A stretch of 17,276 bases of DNA, taken from positions 1 to 17,276 of the forward strand of contig NZ_CAMLFY010000100.1 in assembly GCF_946479415.1 (NCBI RefSeq). Reading direction: 5' to 3'. The translations under genes were made by a program, and so were the position numbers. The notes below the pieces were generated by a model, which saw only the letters and a program-made list of their open reading frames with translations, was not told where the DNA came from and ran no database searches. Below are positions 8,389 to 14,584 of the stretch, piece by piece (position 1 is the stretch's first letter; each line of letters begins with the position of its first letter). Source of the stretch: an uncultured Shinella sp. (lineage in GTDB: Bacteria > Pseudomonadota > Alphaproteobacteria > Rhizobiales > Rhizobiaceae).

Positions 8389-8411
8389 AGAAGAAATAGC
8401 ACGCCGTTGTG

Positions 8412-9182
8412 TCAGGCCTGTGAAGCGGTCTCCACGAGACGCACGTCGTTCTCCTGGCAAATGGCCCGGATGCCCTCGAAAGGACAGCTGTCGGTGATGA
8501 AAGTGTGAACTTGCGAGAGGTGGCCGATGCGCACAGGAGCGGTCCTTTCGAATTTCGTCGAATCCGAAACCAGGATGACATGGCGGGCATTCGCAATGAT
8601 CGCCTGCGCCACCTTCACCTCGCGATAGTCGAAATCGAGCAGCGCACCATCCTCGTCGATGGCCGAAACGCCGATGACGGCGTAGTCCACCTTGAACTGG
8701 CGGATGAAATCGACGGCCGCCTCGCCGACGATGCCACCATCCGCGCCGCGCACCACGCCGCCGGCAATCACCACCTCGATCGAGGGGTAAACGCGCAAGC
8801 GATTGGCGACATTGATATTATTGGTAATGACCATCAATTCCTTGTGGTCGAGCAATGCCTCGCCGACGGCTTCCGTCGTCGTGCCGATATTGATGAAAAG
8901 CGAGGAATTATCGGGGATGACGGACGCTGCGGCGCGGCCGATCGCCTGCTTTTCCGGGGCGGCGATGGAACGGCGCGCCTCGTATTTGACATTCTCGTTG
9001 CCGCTCGGAAACAGCGCGCCGCCATGGATGCGCGTCAAAACCTTGTTGTCGCAGAGGTCGTTCAGGTCCTTGCGAATGGTCTGCGGCGTCACGGAAAAGC
9101 GTGATGCCAGGTCTTCGACGAGCACGCGGCCCTCGGTTTTGGCGAGATCCACGATCTCCGCCTGTCGACCCGTCAGAAACAT
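8412..9182 (-). CDS. glpR: DeoR-family glycerol-3-phosphate regulon repressor GlpR
   Basis: A DeoR/GlpR transcription factor of 256 residues. The N-terminal winged helix-turn-helix covers about residues 1-55 and includes LASRFSVTPQTIRKDLNDL and the DeoR-type RIHGGAL motif. The C-terminal DeoRC sensor domain has the INIGTTTEA phosphate-binding loop (about 95-103), which in this family recognises a phosphorylated sugar or polyol, here presumably glycerol-3-phosphate. I choose the ATG at 9182: GGGAGG lies five bases upstream, whereas the GTG six bases earlier (9188) sits inside that ribosome binding site. It heads the locus, 115 bases upstream of glpD in the same direction, and the palindrome in its promoter suggests it represses itself as well as glpD. 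Confidence 0.92.
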   Translation of the reverse strand: MFLTGRQAEIVDLAKTEGRVLVEDLASRFSVTPQTIRKDLNDLCDNKVLTRIHGGALFPSGNENVKYEARRSIAAPEKQAIGRAAASVIPDNSSLFINIGTTTEAVGEALLDHKELMVITNNINVANRLRVYPSIEVVIAGGVVRGADGGIVGEAAVDFIRQFKVDYAVIGVSAIDEDGALLDFDYREVKVAQAIIANARHVILVSDSTKFERTAPVRIGHLSQVHTFITDSCPFEGIRAICQENDVRLVETASQA

Positions 9183-9195
9183 AGGCACCTCCCAC

Positions 9196-9240
9196 TGCTT
9201 TCGTTTTGTTTCATCATATGCAAAAACGAAAGCACATCAA
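9196..9240 (-). promoter_or_regulatory. glpR promoter nested in a 12-bp-arm palindrome
   Basis: TGCTTTCGTTTT (9196-9207) and AAAACGAAAGCA (9223-9234) are perfect inverted repeats 15 bases apart. On the minus strand -35 TTGATG (9240-9235) and -10 TATGAT (9218-9213) are 16 bases apart. One arm fills the promoter spacer and the other lies at the transcription start. This is the layout of an autoregulated repressor promoter. The same half-site appears before glpD. The divergent SDR gene begins 86 bases further on and could share the control. Confidence 0.6.
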
Positions 9241-9319
9241 TTGATCGATCCTGCCTTCTTGGAGTGCGCGCCAGTTTTTGTGATACTGGGCGGATCGCAG
9301 GTGACCGGGAGGACAGACC

Positions 9320-10090
9320 ATGTTTCATCCAGCCTTGTTCAAGGGCGCCAATGTCGTCGTGACCGGTGCCGGCCGCGGCATCGGCCTGGAGATCGCCCGG
9401 CAGTTCCTCGATTGCGGCGCCCATGTTCTGCTGCATGGCGGCCGTGCCCCGGCGGGACCGCTTCCGGAGTTCCTCGACATCGCGGTGGCCGAAGCCCGCG
9501 CCCATATCGTCTATGCGGACTTTCTGGAGGAAGGCGGCATCGGCGCGATCCTTGAGCGGGTGGACAGCCTCTTTCCGCATGTCGACGTGCTCATCAACAA
9601 TGCCGGCACCATGGTCGGCCGCTTCCCGGCCGCCGATCTCACCGACGAACAGTACGAAACCGTCGTGCGCCTCAACCAGACCTCCGTCGTCGAGGTGACG
9701 CGCGCTTTGTTGCGGTCGCTGCGCCGCGCCCCGCACGCCGCCATCGTCAATACGGTGTCGATCTCGGCGCTAACAGGCGGCAGCCCCGGCTCGGCGATCT
9801 ATTCGGCGACGAAAGCCTTCGTTTCGACCTATTCGAAGGGCCTTGCCCGTGAGCTTGCGCCCGACGGTATCCGCGTCAACTGCGTCTCGCCGGGCACCAT
9901 CACCACGGATTTCCACGAACGCTACTCGTCCGCCGAGAAGCTGGAAGCGACCCGCAAGACGATCCCGCTGCAACGGCTCGGCACGGCGGAGGACTGCGCC
10001 CCCGCCTATCTCTTCCTCGCCTCCAACGCGCTGTCCGGCTACATCACCGGCCAGGTGCTGGAGGTGAATGGCGGCCAGCTCATCTGCTGA
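9320..10090 (+). CDS. SDR-family NAD(P)-dependent oxidoreductase
   Basis: A classical short-chain dehydrogenase/reductase of 256 residues; the substrate cannot be read from the sequence. The cofactor-binding motif TGAGRGIG is at 15-22, NNAG at 93-96, the probable catalytic Ser at 147, and the YSATK motif with Tyr161 and Lys165. A TITTDF segment follows PG at about 191, as in FabG-like SDRs, and the protein ends in a VNGGQ motif. There is no acidic residue clearly placed at the end of strand 2 (HVLLHGGR, about 35-42); the Arg there hints at NADPH. The ATG at 9320 has GGGAGG seven bases upstream. It is divergent from glpR across the palindrome at 9196-9234, so a polyol or keto-sugar substrate linked to glycerol metabolism is possible but unproven. 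Confidence 0.88.
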   Translation: MFHPALFKGANVVVTGAGRGIGLEIARQFLDCGAHVLLHGGRAPAGPLPEFLDIAVAEARAHIVYADFLEEGGIGAILERVDSLFPHVDVLINNAGTMVGRFPAADLTDEQYETVVRLNQTSVVEVTRALLRSLRRAPHAAIVNTVSISALTGGSPGSAIYSATKAFVSTYSKGLARELAPDGIRVNCVSPGTITTDFHERYSSAEKLEATRKTIPLQRLGTAEDCAPAYLFLASNALSGYITGQVLEVNGGQLIC

Positions 10091-10108
10091 CCGCAGCTGT
10101 CAGACCCG

Positions 10109-11104
10109 TCAGGCGTTGACGTCGACGACCACGCGCCCCTTCACCTTGCCCTCCAGGATCTGGTTGGCCAAATCCGGCAGGTCGGACAACCGGTGTTCGA
10201 CCACCATGGCCTCCAGCTTGTCCATCGGCAGGTCGGCGGCGATGCGGTTCCAGGCATCGACGCGCTGATTGTAGGGGCGGTTGACCGAATCGATGCCGAG
10301 CAGGCTGACGCCCCGCAACAGGAACGGAATGACCGTGAAGGACGGCACGACGGCGCCCGCCGCAAGGCCGACGGAGGCGACGGCACCGTCATATTTCATC
10401 TGCTTAAGCACCCGTGCCAGCATATCGCCGCCAACGGCATCCACCGCACCCGCCCAGCGCTCGGATTCGAGCGGCTTGCTGTTCGGTTCGGCCAGTTCCG
10501 CCCGGTCGATGATCGTATCTGCACCCAATCCCTTGAGATAATCCGCCGTTTCCGGCCGCCCGGTGACGGCTGCGACCGAATAGCCGAGCCGCGCCAGAAG
10601 CGCCACGGCCACCGAGCCGACGCCGCCGGCTGCTCCCGTCACCAAAACCTCGCCCTTCAGCGGCGAAAGCCCGGCCTTTTCGAGCGCGGTGACGGACAAC
10701 ATGGAGGTGAGCCCTGCCGTGCCGATCGCCATGGCCTGCCGCGTCGACAGCTCCTCCGGCAACGGCACCAGCCAGTCGGCCTTCACCTTGGCGCGGGTCG
10801 CATAACCGCCCCACCAGACCTCCCCGACGCGCCAGCCGGTCAGCACCACCCGGTCGCCCGGCCGGTAGCGCGGGTCGTCGGAGGCCTCCACCGTGCCGGC
10901 GAAATCGACGCCCGGCACATGCGGGAAGGTGCGCACCAGCCCGCCCTTGCCGTTGATGCAGAGCCCGTCCTTGTAGTTCAGCGTCGAATATTCCACCGCG
11001 ACGGTGACATCGCCATCGGGAAGCCGCGTGTCGTCAAGCGTCTGGATCGATGCCGTCACCGCGCCATCGGCGGCCTTTTCTACCAACAGTGCCTGAAACG
11101 TCAT
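10109..11104 (-). CDS. acuI: AcuI/YhdH-family acrylyl-CoA reductase (MDR superfamily)
   Basis: A zinc-free medium-chain dehydrogenase/reductase of 331 residues, closest to the YhdH/AcuI group, which reduces acrylyl-CoA to propionyl-CoA with NADPH and detoxifies this reactive intermediate. Family landmarks are STLNYKDG (40-47), FPHVPGVDFAGTVE (60-73), VVLTGWRVGE (86-95), IGTAGLTSM (127-135) and the Rossmann motif VTGAAGGVGS (155-164), with TGRPE (181-185) suited to NADPH. The start is the ATG at 11104 with GAGGAGG upstream; the longer open frame to 11284 runs into the divergent regulator gene. It converges on the SDR gene with only 18 bases between them and no visible terminator. An annotation as quinone oxidoreductase is common for this family, and I am less sure of the physiological substrate than of the family. 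Confidence 0.88.
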   Translation of the reverse strand: MTFQALLVEKAADGAVTASIQTLDDTRLPDGDVTVAVEYSTLNYKDGLCINGKGGLVRTFPHVPGVDFAGTVEASDDPRYRPGDRVVLTGWRVGEVWWGGYATRAKVKADWLVPLPEELSTRQAMAIGTAGLTSMLSVTALEKAGLSPLKGEVLVTGAAGGVGSVAVALLARLGYSVAAVTGRPETADYLKGLGADTIIDRAELAEPNSKPLESERWAGAVDAVGGDMLARVLKQMKYDGAVASVGLAAGAVVPSFTVIPFLLRGVSLLGIDSVNRPYNQRVDAWNRIAADLPMDKLEAMVVEHRLSDLPDLANQILEGKVKGRVVVDVNA

Positions 11105-11131
11105 CCTCGTCCTCCTCGTTTTCGCTGCGTT

Positions 11132-11184
11132 GCACCAGATATAGGGCGCAGGGCATTGGTGCCGCCACTGTTCTTTTGTATCAA
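11132..11184 (+). promoter_or_regulatory. Divergent acuI / regulator promoter region
   Basis: The 103-base gap between acuI and the LysR gene holds an inverted repeat GCACCA (11132-11137) and TGGTGC (11157-11162). A weak promoter toward the LysR gene can be drawn as TTGGTG (11156-11161), 17 bases, TATCAA (11179-11184). It would leave a leader of about 17 bases, beginning at the GGAGG site. No good promoter toward acuI was found. Low confidence. Confidence 0.25.
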
Positions 11185-11207
11185 GGGAACGGAGGCGCTC
11201 TTCTGAC

Positions 11208-12101
11208 ATGATAGACAAGCTCGAATATTTCATCGCGCTCGCCCGCGAGCGGCATTTTGCCCGCGCGGCAGAAGAGCTCGGCATCTCGCAGCCGACACTG
11301 TCGGCGGCGATCCGCCAGCTGGAGGACCAGCTCGGCGTGATGCTCGTCGTGCGCGGCTCGCGCTTTCAGGGCCTGACGCCGGAAGGCCAACGCGTACTGG
11401 AATGGGCGCGCCGCATCGTCGGCGACACCCGCACCATGCGCGAGGAAATGCGCGCCGCGCGAAAAGGCCTGTCCGGCCATATCCGCCTCGCGGCCATTCC
11501 GACAACGCTCGCCATGGTGCCGCGCATCACCGCGCCCTTTCAGGAAAAGCACCCCGACGTCACCTTCTCGATCGTCTCCACGACTTCGATCAAGATCCTC
11601 GGCCTGCTTGAAAACCTCGAGATCGACGCCGGCCTGACCTATCTCGAAAACGAGCCGCTCGGCCGCGTCACCAGCGTGCCGCTGCTGCACGAGCACTATT
11701 GCCTGATCACCGCCAAGGGCAACGCCTTCTCCGATCGCAAAACCGTGACCTGGCAGGAGGCCGGCAGCGTTAGGCTTTGCCTATTGACTGCCGACATGCA
11801 GAACCGCCGCATCATCAACCGCCACTTCGCCGAAGCGGGTGTTACGGTCGAGCCATCGCTCGAAGCCAATTCGATGATTGTGCTGTTCTCCCATGTGCGA
11901 ACCGGACGCTGGTCGAGCATCATGCCGCGCAATGTCGCAAAATCGTTTGGATTTCCTGAGGAAATCAGTATAGTTTCTCTCGTCGATCCCGAACCGCATC
12001 ATACGGTCGGCCTCGTCGCCACCCATCGCGAGCCTTTTACGCCGCTCGTCTCGGCCCTACTGCACGAAGCGCGCGTGCTGGCGGAAAAGGGGATCGATTG
12101 A
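11208..12101 (+). CDS. fdsR: LysR-family regulator of the formate dehydrogenase operon (FdsR-like)
   Basis: A LysR-type transcriptional regulator of 297 residues. The N-terminal winged helix-turn-helix is at about 3-60, with the recognition region FARAAEELGISQPTLSAAIR (17-36), followed by a linker helix and a two-lobed periplasmic-binding-protein-like effector domain from about residue 90. The start is the ATG at 11208 with GGAGG 12 bases upstream, rather distant but the only sensible site. It lies directly upstream of, and in the same direction as, fdsGB-fdsA, and its stop codon overlaps a perfect LysR box at 12099-12117. LysR genes next to fds operons (for example FdsR in Cupriavidus) control formate dehydrogenase expression in response to formate. 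The specific name rests on that context, not on a diagnostic residue. Confidence 0.82.
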   Translation: MIDKLEYFIALARERHFARAAEELGISQPTLSAAIRQLEDQLGVMLVVRGSRFQGLTPEGQRVLEWARRIVGDTRTMREEMRAARKGLSGHIRLAAIPTTLAMVPRITAPFQEKHPDVTFSIVSTTSIKILGLLENLEIDAGLTYLENEPLGRVTSVPLLHEHYCLITAKGNAFSDRKTVTWQEAGSVRLCLLTADMQNRRIINRHFAEAGVTVEPSLEANSMIVLFSHVRTGRWSSIMPRNVAKSFGFPEEISIVSLVDPEPHHTVGLVATHREPFTPLVSALLHEARVLAEKGID

Positions 12102-12117
12102 TAGGAATTTCCTATCA
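12099..12117 (+). promoter_or_regulatory. LysR-type box (T-N11-A) before fdsG
   Basis: TGATAGGAATTTCCTATCA is a perfect dyad with nine-base arms about one central base (12108). Its core ATAG-N7-CTAT fits the LysR consensus T-N11-A. It overlaps the fdsR stop codon and lies 64 bases before the start of transcription predicted from the TTGACC at 12136, the usual distance for the LysR recognition site. It is most likely the FdsR operator. Confidence 0.7.
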
Positions 12118-12135
12118 TCCAACGGCTTTCCTTTA

Positions 12136-12141
12136 TTGACC
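12136..12141 (+). promoter_or_regulatory. -35 element of a probable fds promoter
   Basis: TTGACC matches the -35 consensus in five of six positions. No good -10 hexamer stands 16-18 bases downstream, which is common for activator-dependent promoters. With this -35 element transcription would start near 12172, leaving a leader of about 114 bases before fdsG. Confidence 0.4.
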
Positions 12142-12190
12142 CGCCGTCTCCCGGCTGAGAAGCTGTCGGGATTATCCGCGGGGATCGACA

Positions 12191-12241
12191 GGGTTCCGGT
12201 CTTCGCCGAAGAATTTCAATAGTATCGGCGCGACGGAACCC
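12191..12241 (+). ncRNA. Potential structured element in the fdsG leader
   Basis: An outer stem GGGTTCCG (12191-12198) with CGGAACCC (12234-12241) encloses an inner stem CGCCGA (12204-12209) with TCGGCG (12225-12230), a 15-base AU-rich loop, and a small internal loop. That is 14 perfect base pairs within 51 bases, all downstream of the predicted start and ending 32 bases before the ribosome binding site at 12274. It matches no riboswitch I know by eye. It could be a regulatory RNA fold, or a DNA dyad for a second regulator. Confidence 0.4.
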
Positions 12242-12285
12242 CTATTCTGCCCGTGGTTCATTCGTGTCGGTTGGGAGGCCTGGCC

Positions 12286-12761
12286 ATGAATGTGCACGTT
12301 ACCGGCAGCGATGTCGGCACTCGAACCCTGGCAATCGTCAGTGAACTGAAGGGTCTCGAAGGGCCGCTTCTTCCCATCCTGCATGAAATCCAGGCCGAGT
12401 TCGGTTATGTGCCGCAGGAAAGCCTGCCGGTGATTGCGCGCGAACTGAACCTGTCACGCGCCGAAGTACACGGCGTCGTTACCTTCTATCACGATTTCCG
12501 CGACCACCCGACGGGCCGCCATGTGCTGAAGCTCTGTCGCGCCGAGGCCTGTCAGTCGATGGGCGGGGACGCGGTGGCCGAGCGCATCAAGGCGCTGCTC
12601 GGCATCGACTTCCACCAGACGACGCTGGATGGTGCCGTGACGCTCGAGCCCATCTACTGTCTCGGGCTCTGTTCCTGCGCACCCGCCGCTATGTTCGACG
12701 GCGAGGTGCATGGACGGGTCGATGATGATCTCGCGAAAGACCTCATTGCGGAGGCCCGCCG

Positions 12762-12765
<4 letters not shown>
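12286..12765 (+). CDS. fdsG: NAD-dependent formate dehydrogenase gamma subunit FdsG
   Basis: FdsG is the NuoE-like subunit of the soluble, NAD-dependent molybdenum formate dehydrogenase. Its 159 residues form a helical N-terminal part and a thioredoxin-like [2Fe-2S] domain. The cluster ligands are visible as C84-X4-C89 (CRAEAC) and C125-X3-C129 (YCLGLC), with a further Cys at 131. The conserved block VVTFYHDF is at 64-71. The start is the ATG at 12286, which has GGGAGG six bases upstream and gives the usual N-terminus; a GTG 11 codons earlier lacks a site. The stop overlaps the fdsB start (ATGA), so the two are translationally coupled. FdsG works with FdsB as the electron exit module that reduces NAD+. 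Confidence 0.94.
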
Positions 12766-14314
<1,549 letters not shown>

Positions 14315-14318
<4 letters not shown>

Positions 14319-14530
14319 GCGAGACGGAAAAGGTCAAAGGCCCGGCCTCCTATTTCCCCTCCATCGAGAAGAAATACGGCCAGCCGATCGAGCATTGGAA
14401 AGCCATCGTCCGCGCGCAGGATGGCAAGGCGCATATGCAGATCGTCGCCTTCCTCAAGGAAACGCACGGTCTTGGCCATGGCCATGCCAATGCCCTCGTC
14501 GCGGCGACGCTCGCCGAGACGAAATCGTAA
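14315..14530 (+). CDS. DUF4287 family small protein inside the fds operon
   Basis: A 71-residue soluble protein matching, as I recall the family, the DUF4287 domain over about residues 9-65: SYFPSIEKKYG at 12-22, EHWKAIV at 26-32 and the conserved HGLGHGHANALVA tail (51-63). It has no membrane segment, no signal peptide and no cysteine, so it is not an Fe-S carrier; the three histidines in HGLGHGH could bind metal or nucleotide, which is a guess. The ATG overlaps the fdsB stop in an ATGA, so it is made together with the diaphorase module. fdsA begins 54 bases later. Its function is unknown. Position suggests a helper in assembly or regulation of the dehydrogenase, but it could also be a passenger. 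Confidence 0.85.
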
Positions 14531-14545
14531 GAATTGAACCCAAGT

Positions 14546-14563
14546 CGCCGCTGAAACGCGGCG
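14546..14563 (+). promoter_or_regulatory. Intercistronic hairpin before fdsA
   Basis: CGCCGC (14546-14551) pairs with GCGGCG (14558-14563) around a TGAAAC loop, in the 54-base gap ahead of fdsA. There is no T-run, so it is not an obvious terminator. It ends 11 bases before the fdsA ribosome binding site and could affect mRNA processing or fdsA translation. Confidence 0.4.
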
Positions 14564-14584
14564 CGAGACGATCCGGAGGCTTCC

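Noticed and set aside
8297..8596. Upstream extension of glpD by 100 codons
   Set aside because: It covers the promoter, the operator repeats and the 3' end of glpR; homologues start at the TTG.
10091..10108. Terminator between the convergent SDR and acuI genes
   Set aside because: The 18-base gap has no stable stem and no T-run.
12099..12117. The fdsR-fdsG dyad as an intrinsic terminator
   Set aside because: The stem would be AT-rich with no T-run after it, and the sequence fits a LysR box much better.
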